DNA from: Acinetobacter sp. UBA3106
GTDB lineage: Bacteria > Pseudomonadota > Gammaproteobacteria > Pseudomonadales > Moraxellaceae
Direction: 5' to 3'
Assembly (NCBI GenBank): GCA_002365595.1
Contig: DFAM01000010.1
Span: 1-64,000 of the forward strand
Length of the DNA: 64,000 nucleotides
Below are positions 34,718 to 44,066 of the stretch, piece by piece. The notes beneath the pieces were generated by a model that saw nothing but the letters and a program-made list of their open reading frames with translations, ran no database searches and was not told the origin of the DNA. How positions within the stretch are numbered: the first letter of the stretch is position 1; the number at the start of each line of letters is the position of its first letter. The position numbers were made by a program, and so were the translations under genes.

Positions 34718-34741
34718 AAGGCGCGTAATGCGCCTTTTTTA
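34718..34741 (+). terminator. ffh terminator
   Basis: AAGGCGC pairs with GCGCCTT around GTAAT, followed by a T-run. Confidence 0.85.
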
Positions 34742-34883
34742 TTGGGCTTGTCCTAAAAATCTTTAGACAAATGCGGTTTATTTTGTGACGAACAGGCTGG
34801 ATTTTTCAATTCTAACCAGCATATGATAATTAAATAATTCTAAAAGATGACCTGATAAACAATTTGTCATAAGAAGAAAAGAT

Positions 34884-35459
34884 ATGTCACAATTTCAGAA
34901 GAAAGTTTATATCGTTCCTGGTGATCAAGCTTCCCCTAATGATCATTGGTTTCCATGGCTGAGCCAGCAGATTCAGCATGCAGGTCATTCGGCCAGACGA
35001 CTGTTATTGCCCGATCCCGACGCACCCAATTTTCAGAGCTGGCAACAAGCATTAGCGCTGCAAATACCTCATTTAGATCCGAACAGTATTATTGTCGCGC
35101 ATGGTTTAGGTTGTCTTGCGAGCCTGCACTTTTTAACTCAGGCACTCAATCAAACCCAAATTAAAGGACTGATTCTGGTAGCCGGTTTTAAGGATAAACT
35201 CACCGCATTGCCCGAACTGGACGGGTTTATCCGTCAGGCAAAATTAGACGTGGCCATTTTACAAAAACAGATTGCGACCCGGTTTTTACTGTTTTCCTGC
35301 AATGATCCTTATGTGTCACCGCCTAAAGCTTTATTGCTAGGACATTATATTAATGCCCAGATGCAGGAGGTAAATTATGCGGGGCATTTTATGCGCAGTG
35401 ATGGTTTCGATGAATTTAACCAGGTCTGGGATGTACTCAAACCTCTGCTGCTGCATTAA
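34884..35459 (+). CDS. RBBP9/YdeN-family hydrolase paralogue lacking the catalytic serine
   Basis: A 191-residue alpha/beta-hydrolase-fold protein. The opening VYIVPGDQASPNDHWFPW matches its neighbour downstream. The nucleophile elbow reads AHGLGC, where the family has GHSLG or AHSLG, so the serine is glycine (codon GGT). The other triad positions look intact: Asp in CNDPYVSP and His in YAGHFMRS. It is therefore probably inactive as a serine hydrolase and may bind a ligand or partner. The paralogue at 35621-36208 keeps the serine, and the two probably arose by tandem duplication. Confidence 0.82.
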   Translation: MSQFQKKVYIVPGDQASPNDHWFPWLSQQIQHAGHSARRLLLPDPDAPNFQSWQQALALQIPHLDPNSIIVAHGLGCLASLHFLTQALNQTQIKGLILVAGFKDKLTALPELDGFIRQAKLDVAILQKQIATRFLLFSCNDPYVSPPKALLLGHYINAQMQEVNYAGHFMRSDGFDEFNQVWDVLKPLLLH

Positions 35460-35502
35460 TCTGGCTGGAATCTATTGCAATCTTTGTGCAAGCGATAGAT
35501 TA

Positions 35503-35537
35503 AATTGCCGAGTGTCTACATTCGGCAATTCATTTTT
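35503..35537 (+). terminator. Terminator between the two hydrolase genes
   Basis: AATTGCCGA pairs perfectly with TCGGCAATT around a ten-base loop; CATTTTTA follows. It separates the two paralogues into different transcripts. Confidence 0.7.
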
Positions 35538-35620
35538 ATAAAAAGAGCAACAAATGAATCACTTTATTCAGGCTGAGCTTATTGCACACTAGAGCGACTT
35601 AAGGAAATGGAACAACAATA

Positions 35621-36208
35621 ATGGCTCAAGTGATTGTCATACATGGCTATACGGCCAGCCCGGAAGAAAACTGGTATCCCTGGTTTCAGCAACTTGCTAA
35701 TGAACAGCATTTTAGTTTGAATATTTTGCGCCTCGATCCTTCAACCCATCCCAAGTTGTCAGTATGGACGTCACAAATAGAACAGCAGGCAGGTGGTCTG
35801 GATGGAAACACTATCGTGATTGCGCATAGCCTAGGGACTATTGCGGCACTGCATTATTTATCTGAACATTTAAAAAATCAGCGTATAAAACAGCTGGTGT
35901 TAATTGCCGGTTTTAATGGCCGTCTAGGACGCTTGGATGAAGTAAATCCTTTTATCGACGCTGCGCAGATTGATCTTGAATTATTAAAACGCCAGATTGA
36001 ACATCGTGTGGTGATTTATTCGGAAGGGGATGACCGTGTTCAGCCCAAATTCAGTATTGAACAGGCCAAAAGTCTGGATGCCGAACTGATTGCGGCCCAG
36101 CATCAGGGGCATTTTATCGACTCCGAGGGCTGTACTGAACTGCCGGAAGTCTGGCAAGTGATCCAGCCCTATTTAATTCGACAAAATCAGGCTTCAGCCA
36201 AGGAATAA
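35621..36208 (+). CDS. RBBP9/YdeN-family serine hydrolase
   Basis: Alpha/beta hydrolase of 195 residues. The catalytic serine is in AHSLGTIAALHYL, the acid in EGDDRVQP and the histidine in HQGHFIDSEG, so the triad looks complete. The start VIVIHGYTASPEENWYPW is typical of the RBBP9 (YdeN) family, small hydrolases with unknown substrates. Its last 22 bases overlap the converging coaX gene. Confidence 0.87.
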   Translation: MAQVIVIHGYTASPEENWYPWFQQLANEQHFSLNILRLDPSTHPKLSVWTSQIEQQAGGLDGNTIVIAHSLGTIAALHYLSEHLKNQRIKQLVLIAGFNGRLGRLDEVNPFIDAAQIDLELLKRQIEHRVVIYSEGDDRVQPKFSIEQAKSLDAELIAAQHQGHFIDSEGCTELPEVWQVIQPYLIRQNQASAKE

Positions 36209-36924
36209 ATATAATTTTGCAGACCTTTGAGCAGTAGATCGGTTTCAATACTTGGCTGATATTGACCAAGATATTTGGCAAAGAGTGGAGCATCGCCACC
36301 GGTTAAAATCAGTTTGCCTGGATACTTGTCTAAGACCTTTTCAATGGTACTGACCAGACTGAGCAGAATGCCATGGTGAACTGCATCAATGGTATTGCGA
36401 CCCGGGGTCAGCTCATCGAAGGTAGCATCGGGAATCTTGATGCCTTTGGTATTTTGAATTAAGGAATCGCGCTGTAAATATAGATTCGGCAGAATATAAC
36501 CACCCAAGTGTTGCAAGCCATCGGTGAGGTCAATGGTCAGTGCAGTGCCACAACTGACCACACAATATTTTTGCTCTGGATTGTTGACCACAGCCAGCAT
36601 TTGCAACCAGCGGTCTACACCGAACTTGCTGGTATCTTCATATGCACAGCGTAGACCCGCATATTCGGCATGCACTTTGGCAAAGCTCACCGGCACATCT
36701 AAAAACTTGAGAATTTTCTGGATGCGTTCATTGTTTTTTTTGTCCTGGACCGAAGACACTCCAACTTGATGCAGATCCAAACTTTTAAAATGCTGGATTA
36801 GACCGAGGAGCAGCTCGGCAGGAGATTGCAGATGCAGTTCCGCAGCATGTTCAATAATCTGATCATTTTCAGTGATCCAGTATTTGAGTCGGGTATTGCC
36901 GATATCCAGCCATAAATTCTTCAT
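36187..36924 (-). CDS. coaX: Type III pantothenate kinase
   Basis: First step of coenzyme A synthesis: ATP-dependent phosphorylation of pantothenate. The 245 residues have the ASKHA-fold motifs of CoaX: the N-terminal LWLDIGNTRLKYW phosphate loop, YAGLRCAYED, FGVDRWLQML, VSCGTALTIDL, GGYILPN and LTGGDAPLFA. Type III kinases are not feedback-inhibited by CoA. It follows birA by nine bases on the minus strand, the usual birA-coaX operon. Confidence 0.95.
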   Translation of the reverse strand: MKNLWLDIGNTRLKYWITENDQIIEHAAELHLQSPAELLLGLIQHFKSLDLHQVGVSSVQDKKNNERIQKILKFLDVPVSFAKVHAEYAGLRCAYEDTSKFGVDRWLQMLAVVNNPEQKYCVVSCGTALTIDLTDGLQHLGGYILPNLYLQRDSLIQNTKGIKIPDATFDELTPGRNTIDAVHHGILLSLVSTIEKVLDKYPGKLILTGGDAPLFAKYLGQYQPSIETDLLLKGLQNYIYSLAEA

Positions 36925-36933
36925 TGCATTTCT

Positions 36934-37692
36934 CTATGCAGGAGTGTCCAGATGGCGTAAACGCCCTTGATAAAATTGTTTTAAACCTTCAGCGGTTTCA
37001 ATATTTACGGAGCCATCATCCTGAATGCCCAGGAAGATGCCTGAACATAGCCCTGAATGATGCTCAAATTCAACCGCCTGATTTTTAAAAGCCGCATAAT
37101 GATTAAAGCGTGCAGCCAGGTTAGGGCAGTCATGATCAAACCATTCACTGGCTTGCTGAATGGCCATATACAATTCTGCAATCAGCTGAATACGGGAAAT
37201 ATCTTCTAATTCTAGCTCGCGCAGAGAGGTTGCATGCTGGTCAATCTGTGCTTGTGGTACAGGTTCAAGATTAATCCCGACCCCGACAATGACTTGATGC
37301 GGGGAAATCGGTTCCACCAGGATACCGCCCCATTTTCCTTGCAGACTGTACAGGTCATTCGGCCATTTGACTTGCAGCTTAAGCGTATTAAGACTCGGCA
37401 TTTGCAAAATATTCAGTGCAATTTCAAGTGCAAGCCGGCCATCAATGGCTGTTCGGGTATTCAGCAATGTGCTTAAATAGATGTTGCCTTCAGGGGATAC
37501 CCACTGTCGTTGACGCTGTCCACGACCTTGAGTTTGCCGGGTACTGCAAACCAGAACACTGTGCATGCCTTTACGTGCAATTTCACGTACATCATCATTG
37601 GTTGATGTGGTAACCGGTTTCAGTATCAAAACTTCAGGAAGCTGATGGGCATCATCGAGGATTTTTTGCAACTGTCTGGTCTCTAAATCCAT
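36934..37692 (-). CDS. birA: Biotin-[acetyl-CoA-carboxylase] ligase, monofunctional
   Basis: Attaches biotin to the carrier domain of acetyl-CoA carboxylase by way of biotinyl-AMP. The protein has 252 residues and begins almost directly with the catalytic domain. The biotinyl-AMP-binding motif is TQGRGQRQRQW, corresponding to GRGRxGR, and KWPNDLY follows. The roughly 60-residue N-terminal helix-turn-helix of E. coli BirA is absent, so this enzyme should not repress bio genes. It is co-transcribed with coaX. Confidence 0.94.
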   Translation of the reverse strand: MDLETRQLQKILDDAHQLPEVLILKPVTTSTNDDVREIARKGMHSVLVCSTRQTQGRGQRQRQWVSPEGNIYLSTLLNTRTAIDGRLALEIALNILQMPSLNTLKLQVKWPNDLYSLQGKWGGILVEPISPHQVIVGVGINLEPVPQAQIDQHATSLRELELEDISRIQLIAELYMAIQQASEWFDHDCPNLAARFNHYAAFKNQAVEFEHHSGLCSGIFLGIQDDGSVNIETAEGLKQFYQGRLRHLDTPA

Positions 37693-37722
37693 TTAAATCT
37701 AAGCAATCGTGGAAAGTGAATA

Positions 37723-38532
37723 ATGGAGTTAATCATATATTTATTGATTGGTGCAATGGCTGGTTTTGCTGCTGGACTGTTTGGGGTTGGTGGCGGCCTG
37801 ATTATTGTACCCATTTTATATATTGTGTTTACGCAGTTAAATTATGATGCTTCAGTGATTATGCATCTGGCTGTAGGTACTTCGTTGGCGACTATTATTG
37901 TGACCTCCATCAGTTCGGTCACGGCGCATCATAAACGCGGCGCAGTGCTTTGGGATGTATTCCGTAATCTGGCACCGGGCCTGGCATTAGGTTCATTTTT
38001 GGGTGCCGGGATTGCCGACTATATGTCGGGTCAAGGCTTGCAATTACTGATTGGATTTTTTGCCATATGGGTTGCCTATGGCATGTTTTTTGGTGCCAGC
38101 CAGCCGGTCGATCCGAATCAGCATTTACCTAAAAAAGGCATGCAAATGCTTGCAGGTGGAGGCATTGGAATTGCCTCGGCTATTTTTGGTATTGGCGGTG
38201 GCAGTCTGACTGTTCCGTATTTAAGCCGCCATGGTGTGGTGATTCAGAAAGCGGTCGCCACCTCAGCGGCGGGCGGTTTGCCGATTGCCATTGCAGGTGC
38301 TTTGGGCTTTATGTGGTTTGGCTCTAATACTGAAACTGAAATACCGCATAGCATTGGCTACGTACATATTTATGCCTTTATTGGCATTAGTATCATGAGC
38401 TTTATCACGGCGAAATTAGGGGCAAAAGTGGCACATAAGTTATCGCCAGCCATGCTGAAAAGATGTTTTGCCTGCCTATTGGCCACAGTGGGTTCATATT
38501 TTATTTATCAAGGTTTTTCGACCTTTTTTTAA
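37723..38532 (+). CDS. TauE/SafE-family membrane permease
   Basis: Polytopic membrane protein of 269 residues with about eight helices in two repeated halves. Each half starts with a Gly-rich signature: GFAAGLFGVGGGLIIVPIL and IASAIFGIGGGSLTVPYL. Members export sulfite, sulfoacetate or other organosulfur anions; the substrate cannot be read from sequence. It stands between the divergent birA and a GntR regulator gene that lies 350 bases downstream. Confidence 0.9.
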   Translation: MELIIYLLIGAMAGFAAGLFGVGGGLIIVPILYIVFTQLNYDASVIMHLAVGTSLATIIVTSISSVTAHHKRGAVLWDVFRNLAPGLALGSFLGAGIADYMSGQGLQLLIGFFAIWVAYGMFFGASQPVDPNQHLPKKGMQMLAGGGIGIASAIFGIGGGSLTVPYLSRHGVVIQKAVATSAAGGLPIAIAGALGFMWFGSNTETEIPHSIGYVHIYAFIGISIMSFITAKLGAKVAHKLSPAMLKRCFACLLATVGSYFIYQGFSTFF

Positions 38533-38561
38533 TTTTAAAAAAACAATATAAAAGAGATGAA

Positions 38562-38593
38562 AAGGTGTGCTATGGTTTTTGCATACGCACCTT
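38562..38593. other. Hairpin without T-run downstream of the TauE-family gene
   Basis: AAGGTGTG and TATG pair with CATA and CGCACCTT, with one bulged C and a seven-base T-rich loop. It is 30 bases after the permease stop. Without a U-tract it is either a weak terminator, an RNA stability element, or part of a small RNA. Confidence 0.5.
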
Positions 38594-38769
38594 GGTGTCG
38601 TTCAGCCTGCTGTTTTTGGAATCTGACAAAACAAAAAAATGAATTTTATTTTGTAATTTAAATGAAACAGTTATGATGGAGCTGGTCTCGGGAATAGATC
38701 ATGGAAGGGAATAGAAAGTTTTATTCAATCCGTTCATCACAAACTGATATTGGCTTTAAAGACTGGAAA

Positions 38770-38782
38770 ATTGTCTGACAAT
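38770..38782. promoter_or_regulatory. Candidate GntR/FadR-type operator
   Basis: ATTGTCTGACAAT is a perfect 13-bp palindrome with the TTGTC/GACAA spacing used by many FCD-type GntR regulators. It lies 103 bases before the start of such a regulator gene, so autoregulation is a reasonable inference. Confidence 0.5.
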
Positions 38783-38884
38783 GTCATGTTTTTTGCAGCT
38801 AAAATCAAGTAAAAAAGAAAGTAACAATCAAGATTTATCTAAAGTTTTCATCATTGTATCTTATAAAAACAAGATAGGAACAGT

Positions 38885-39580
38885 ATGCAAGAACAAGAAA
38901 AGGACAGCCTGTCCGAGCAAATTGCCAAGCATATTAGTGAGCAAATCATTCGCGGTGAACTGGTTGAGGGTGAACGCATTCAGGAATTGCGAATTTCCTC
39001 TGAACTGGATGTCAGCCGTGGTTCGGTACGTGAAGCATTACTGCTGCTGGAACGTACGCAGCTGATCGAAATTTATCCTCGTCGTGGTGCCATTGTTTCG
39101 GAAATGTCTGCCCAACAGGTGCGTGCCCTGTTTGAAATGTGTGCCTTGCTCAGCGGACAGATTGTGCAGCGCATGGCAGAAACCTGGCGTACTCATGAAG
39201 CCGAAAGAATTCAGGCGTTATTGACCCAATTGCATGAAGAAACACGTCAGGGTCATACTGAAAAATTTTATGATTTAATCTTTCAGGGCTTGTCACGTCA
39301 GCATGAAATGGTCGGCAATGCTTACTTAATGAAGGTCTACCAGGAACTGTTGCCTTCACTGCGTCGTAGCTATTTTTTAACCTTAAATATCTCGCATCGC
39401 GAACTGCAGGAATCATTTGAATTGTTTAAGTTGGTGGCTGATGCAGTTTTGATCCGAAAATCACAACAAGCTACTTTATTTATGGATGATTTTTGTCGAC
39501 ACTTGCGCAACCTTGTGTTGGAATCTCTAACACGGATGAAACAAATCGAACTTGCATGGGCAAGACGTTCACGACGTTGA
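38885..39580 (+). CDS. GntR-family (FadR/FCD subgroup) transcriptional regulator
   Basis: A 231-residue regulator. The N-terminal winged helix-turn-helix is clear: IAKHISEQIIRGELVEGERI, then ISSELDVSRGSVREALLLLE (here split at its RGSVREAL recognition helix). The C-terminal all-helical FCD domain runs from about residue 80 and normally binds a metal and a small acid, although I could not assign all its His ligands. The ATG has AGGA upstream. The target is unknown; it ends 11 bases before smc, so it may be co-transcribed with smc. Confidence 0.9.
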   Translation: MQEQEKDSLSEQIAKHISEQIIRGELVEGERIQELRISSELDVSRGSVREALLLLERTQLIEIYPRRGAIVSEMSAQQVRALFEMCALLSGQIVQRMAETWRTHEAERIQALLTQLHEETRQGHTEKFYDLIFQGLSRQHEMVGNAYLMKVYQELLPSLRRSYFLTLNISHRELQESFELFKLVADAVLIRKSQQATLFMDDFCRHLRNLVLESLTRMKQIELAWARRSRR

Positions 39581-39590
39581 TCAGGACATT

Positions 39591-42500
39591 ATGCGTTTAA
39601 GCAGCTTAAAACTTTCCGGCTTTAAATCTTTTGCCGATAGTACAACTTTACATTTCAAGGCGAATCGTACCGCTGTAGTGGGGCCAAATGGTTGTGGTAA
39701 ATCAAATGTGATTGATGCCATACGTTGGGTCATGGGGGAATCCAGTGCACGCCAGCTGCGTGGCGGCAGCATGCAGGATGTGATTTTTACCGGGACAGCA
39801 AAACGTAAACCTGTTGGGTTAGCCAGCGTTGAGCTGCGTTTTGACAATACCTATGGCAAGTTGGGCGGGGCTTACAATGCCTATAACGAACTGGCGGTGC
39901 GTCGTCAGGTCAATCGTGATGGCAAGTCTGAATATTTCCTGAATGGCACCAAATGCCGTCGTCGTGATATTACCGATATTTTCTTGGGTACCGGTTTAGG
40001 TCCACGTTCTTACGCGATTATTGAACAGGGCATGATTAACCGTCTGGTCGATGCCAAACCTGAAGAAATGCGGGTGTTTATTGAAGAAGCGGCCGGCGTT
40101 TCGCGTTATCAGGCACGTCGCCGTGAAACCCTACTGCACCTAGATCATACCGCACAAAATTTATCGCGTTTAGAAGATATTGCCGCTGAGTTGAAATCTC
40201 AGTTAAAAACCCTGAAACGTCAGGCAGAAACGGCCATTCAATATAAAGAACTGGAAACCCGGATTCGCACCATCAAAGTCGAAGTATTGTCTTTTCAATG
40301 TGAGCAAAGTAGCCGCTTACAGCAAGAATATACCCTGCAAATGAACGACTTGGGTGATAACTTTAAATTGGTGCGCTCTGAACTCACCACTTTGGAACAT
40401 GATCTTGGCGCGACCAGTGAATTATTTCAGCGCCTGATTCAGCAGTCCACGCCGTTGCAAAATGAATGGCAACAGGCAGAAAAGAAACTGGCTGAACTGA
40501 AAATGACGCTGGAAAAGAAACAGTCCCTATTCCAGCAGAATACGACCACTTTAAGTCAGCTGGAACAGCAAAAACTACAGACCAAAGAGCGGCTACAACT
40601 GATTGAATTGCAAATTGAAAATTTGCAGTCTCAACAGGAACAGCAGATTGAACAATTACAGCTACAAGAAAGCCAGGGACAAGACCAAAACCAAAATCTG
40701 GGTGATTTAAAAGCACAGCAGCAACAGGTGCAGCAGCAATTTGAACTGGTCAAAGCTCAGGTGGAAAAACAGCAGCAGCAAAAAATGCAGATGCTGGCGC
40801 AGAGTGAACAATTAGCTAAAAATATTGCCCGTATTGAACAGCAAAAACAGACGCTGCAACACCAAACCACACAGATTCAAAATCAGAGTCAGCTGGATGC
40901 GAGTGAACAGCTGATGCAGGCCAAGCAAGAAGCATTGAGCCAGCAGCTGCAACGTGAGCAAAGCATTGTCGATCTCCAGTTGCAGTTAGATGATTTACAA
41001 ATCCAGTATCAGACTCAGCAGAGCACACTGAATCAGCTAAATGCCGAAATTCAGGTTCTACAGGCGGAACAAAAGCAGTTAAATCAGTTACTGGTTAAAG
41101 TCAGTTCACAAAGCAAGCAAGATCAAGTGCAGTTAATGCAGGTCTTGACGCTGAGTGAAGAAGCTAAAAAACATGCTGCATTGGTCGAGAAGTTTTTGGC
41201 CAAATGGTTGTCGGCACATTGGCTTGAATCTGCCAGTGATTTTACGGATAGTATTGCCCGCCAATTGACTACTCAGGTAATGACCGAGTCCATTCAGTTG
41301 TCCGGTTGTCCAAGCCTGGCCAGCTGGATTGAATCGCCGCAGTCTTCCTTGTGGCAGAATGTTGCGGTTGCCAATGACTTACAGCACGCATTGTCGTTGC
41401 AGAAGCAATTAAAAGCAGGACAGTCGCTGTTGAGCCTGGATGGTTATCACGTAGGTGCAGACTGGGTGATTGGCCTGGATTACGACGAAGTCAGTCAGGC
41501 AGGACAGGGGGCGCTGAGCCATCGGATCCGTCTGGATGAAATCGAGCAGTTACTTGTAGATAAACAGGCAGAGCACAGCCAGTTGCAGGCGCAGGTCGCA
41601 GAACTGAAAACTCAGGTGCAGACGGTAGATGAACAACTGAAAACCGATCAGCAGCTGCTACGTAAAGAAATTCAGGCGACCCAGCAAATTGAACTCAATA
41701 TTACTAAAGTTCAGACGGCCGAGCAGGCCTTTGCTTTGCAAAAGCAGCAGTTAACGGACCAACTTCAACAGCTGGATACGCAGCTGGAAGAAGATGCCAT
41801 GCAAAAAGATGATCTGGAAATCGATTTGCATGCCTTGAACCTGAAACTGGAGCAGGCTTTACCGAATTATAAAACCCTGCAATTTCAGCTCGAGGAGCTG
41901 ACTGAGCAGCTGGAAAATACCCAGCACACCTGGCAGCAAGCGCAACAGGAGCTGGAACTGCTACGTCGTCAGGTCACGCAAACCCAGCAGCAAATTGAAT
42001 TACTTGAAAAAGATGCTTCCTTCTCAAAAGCACAATATCAGCAGATTATTGCGCAAATGGAGCAAGCGAAAAAGTTTGTCGATCCGGTACAACTGGAATT
42101 GCCAGCGCTGGAATCGCAGTTCAACGAGCAGGCGCAAATTACCGAAAAGTTACAGAAAACCTGGAGCGAATGGCAGCTTGAGCTGAACAGTGTTCAAGAA
42201 AAACAGCAGCACTTGACCGAGCAGCGTCATCAACATCAGCAGCAAGATGAAAAGCTGCGCACTCAACTGGAAGAAAAACGTCTGGCTTGGCAGGCGGCCA
42301 AGTCTGACTGGCAGCACTATTCTGAACAGTTAAAAGAGATGAACAGTGAAGTGCTCACGGGGCTGAATATTGATATTGCAAGCCATCAGCAAACCCTGGA
42401 AAAAGCGCAGCAGCAGTTTGAAAAACTGGGTGCGGTAAACCTGGCGGCTTCTGAAGAATATGAAGAAGTCTCCAAGCGCTTTGAAGAACTGAACCATCAG

Positions 42501-43043
42501 ATCCAAGATCTGGAAAAAACGGTGGAGCAGTTACAGGGTGCCATGAAGAGCATTGATCAGGAAACCCGCAAATTGTTTATGACTACCTTTGATCAGGTCA
42601 ATCATGAACTGCAAGATTTATTCCCTAAAGTATTTAATGGCGGGGAAGCGAGTTTAAGCCTTGAAGATGACTGGCAATCGGGTGTAAAACTAATGGCCAG
42701 ACCACCGGGAAAACGTAATAGTTCCTTAGCCTTACTCTCTGGTGGTGAAAAAGCATTAACGGCATTGGCATTGGTGTTTGCCATCTTCCGTTTAAATCCG
42801 GCACCTTTTTGTGTGCTGGATGAAGTGGATGCACCTCTGGATGATGCCAATGTGGGACGGTTTTGTAATTTAGTAAAAGAACTTTCTGAACAGGTTCAAT
42901 TCATTTACATTACCCATAATAAAGTTGCAATGACAATGGCAACAGATTTGTTAGGTGTTACCATGCCAGAACCGGGCACCTCAAAATTGGTTACTGTCGA
43001 TTTGGAACAGGCAAAAGAATACGGTTTAGTTGCGGAGTCATAA
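39591..43043 (+). CDS. smc: Chromosome partition protein SMC
   Basis: ATPase that, with ScpA and ScpB, loads on DNA and extrudes loops to fold and segregate the chromosome. The ATG at 39591 (MRLSSLKLSGFKSF, 1150 residues) is the family start. Walker A is GPNGCGKSNVIDAIRW. Two very Gln-rich coiled coils (about 170-500 and 660-970) flank a hinge near residues 510-650. The signature LSGGEKALTALALVF and Walker B PFCVLDEVDAPLDDANVG close the head. scpA and scpB are 12 kb downstream. zipA begins one base after the stop. Confidence 0.97.
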   Translation: MRLSSLKLSGFKSFADSTTLHFKANRTAVVGPNGCGKSNVIDAIRWVMGESSARQLRGGSMQDVIFTGTAKRKPVGLASVELRFDNTYGKLGGAYNAYNELAVRRQVNRDGKSEYFLNGTKCRRRDITDIFLGTGLGPRSYAIIEQGMINRLVDAKPEEMRVFIEEAAGVSRYQARRRETLLHLDHTAQNLSRLEDIAAELKSQLKTLKRQAETAIQYKELETRIRTIKVEVLSFQCEQSSRLQQEYTLQMNDLGDNFKLVRSELTTLEHDLGATSELFQRLIQQSTPLQNEWQQAEKKLAELKMTLEKKQSLFQQNTTTLSQLEQQKLQTKERLQLIELQIENLQSQQEQQIEQLQLQESQGQDQNQNLGDLKAQQQQVQQQFELVKAQVEKQQQQKMQMLAQSEQLAKNIARIEQQKQTLQHQTTQIQNQSQLDASEQLMQAKQEALSQQLQREQSIVDLQLQLDDLQIQYQTQQSTLNQLNAEIQVLQAEQKQLNQLLVKVSSQSKQDQVQLMQVLTLSEEAKKHAALVEKFLAKWLSAHWLESASDFTDSIARQLTTQVMTESIQLSGCPSLASWIESPQSSLWQNVAVANDLQHALSLQKQLKAGQSLLSLDGYHVGADWVIGLDYDEVSQAGQGALSHRIRLDEIEQLLVDKQAEHSQLQAQVAELKTQVQTVDEQLKTDQQLLRKEIQATQQIELNITKVQTAEQAFALQKQQLTDQLQQLDTQLEEDAMQKDDLEIDLHALNLKLEQALPNYKTLQFQLEELTEQLENTQHTWQQAQQELELLRRQVTQTQQQIELLEKDASFSKAQYQQIIAQMEQAKKFVDPVQLELPALESQFNEQAQITEKLQKTWSEWQLELNSVQEKQQHLTEQRHQHQQQDEKLRTQLEEKRLAWQAAKSDWQHYSEQLKEMNSEVLTGLNIDIASHQQTLEKAQQQFEKLGAVNLAASEEYEEVSKRFEELNHQIQDLEKTVEQLQGAMKSIDQETRKLFMTTFDQVNHELQDLFPKVFNGGEASLSLEDDWQSGVKLMARPPGKRNSSLALLSGGEKALTALALVFAIFRLNPAPFCVLDEVDAPLDDANVGRFCNLVKELSEQVQFIYITHNKVAMTMATDLLGVTMPEPGTSKLVTVDLEQAKEYGLVAES

Positions 43044-43044
43044 A

Positions 43045-44013
43045 ATGGAAGCCACCACGATTGTTGGTATTGTTATCGCCATTATCATTATGTTATTCGG
43101 TTTGAAATTATTGTTTAAAAAACCTGCGGATGCATCACCTTCATTAGATTCGGAACTTCATGTAAATTCTGACAGCCAGCAACCGGTTATTCCTCGCCAT
43201 GTTCGTGATCAATTACAAAGTGCAAAAGAAGTTGAACCAGCTGAACGTGTTGAACCGACTTTAACCGCAAAAATGGCTGAACCGGTACCCGAGTCTAAGC
43301 AGGCAGAAGCAAAAACTGAACAGGCTGAAACTACTCAGGCTGAAAAAGTAGCAGTATCCGCTCAGGCAGAGTTAAAAGCTGATGCTCCTGCTTCGGCAGA
43401 AGAGGCAAAATCGCAAGCAATCCCAGAGTCTGCACAGCAAGCGCAGCCGCTTGAAGATAAAGAAACTGCTGATTTCAATCTGAACAATATCGAAAAAGCT
43501 GAAATTTCAGACTTTGAAGATGAAAGCAGCATTCTGGATGAGCACTTGCATGAGCAACAACGCGTGGATGAAGCGAGTGCCTTATCGACTGCTGCCGAGT
43601 TTATTGCCTTAAATATTTATCCGGAACGTCGGGTACTTTCAGGGGAAAAAACCTTAAAAGTCTTGCTGAAATATGGCCTGCGTTTTGGTGAAATGGCATG
43701 TTTCCATCGTTATAGTGAAGATGGCAGCAAGTTACTCTTCTCAGTGTTGCAAATTACCGACGAAGGTGCAGCCGGTTTTGATCTGGAAACATTATCGACT
43801 GAACAGGTGAAAGGTTTGGCCTTCTTCCTGGCGTTGCCACACAGTGATGTACAAAATGCTTTCGATACCATGGACAGCATTTCACGCCTGATTGCCCGTG
43901 AAATTGACGGTACGGTGTATGATCAGAACAATCAGGAATTCACCCCACAATTACGTGAACAATGGCGTCATTTCGCGATTGATTACCGTGCAGGTCAAAC
44001 GACAGAAGTTTAA
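43045..44013 (+). CDS. zipA: Cell division protein ZipA
   Basis: Tethers FtsZ to the inner membrane and stabilises the Z ring. The ATG at 43045 gives 322 residues. Residues about 5-25 form the single N-terminal membrane helix (TIVGIVIAIIIMLFGLKLLF). A long linker rich in Ala, Glu, Gln and Pro runs to about 180. The C-terminal FtsZ-binding domain holds FIALNIYPERRVLSG and RFGEMACFHRYSEDGS. It follows smc by one base and precedes ligA, an order known from related genera. Confidence 0.94.
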   Translation: MEATTIVGIVIAIIIMLFGLKLLFKKPADASPSLDSELHVNSDSQQPVIPRHVRDQLQSAKEVEPAERVEPTLTAKMAEPVPESKQAEAKTEQAETTQAEKVAVSAQAELKADAPASAEEAKSQAIPESAQQAQPLEDKETADFNLNNIEKAEISDFEDESSILDEHLHEQQRVDEASALSTAAEFIALNIYPERRVLSGEKTLKVLLKYGLRFGEMACFHRYSEDGSKLLFSVLQITDEGAAGFDLETLSTEQVKGLAFFLALPHSDVQNAFDTMDSISRLIAREIDGTVYDQNNQEFTPQLREQWRHFAIDYRAGQTTEV

Positions 44014-44014
44014 T

Positions 44015-44043
44015 TTGAAACTGGCGGACTCGATTTCTATAAT
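44015..44043 (+). promoter_or_regulatory. Promoter upstream of ligA
   Basis: TTGAAA (44015-44020), a 17-bp spacer and a consensus TATAAT (44038-44043) form a strong sigma-70 promoter directly after zipA. A terminator hairpin begins about 17 bases after the likely start point. Confidence 0.75.
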
Positions 44044-44066
44044 AGCGGGTAGATCAAATATTTGTG

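Larger units (their letters stand above)
38533..38884. other. 352-bp intergenic region upstream of the GntR regulator gene
   Basis: It holds a strong hairpin at 38562-38593 and a perfect palindrome at 38770-38782; both are listed separately. The rest is AT-rich and no gene was found. The promoter of the GntR gene should be here. Confidence 0.7.
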
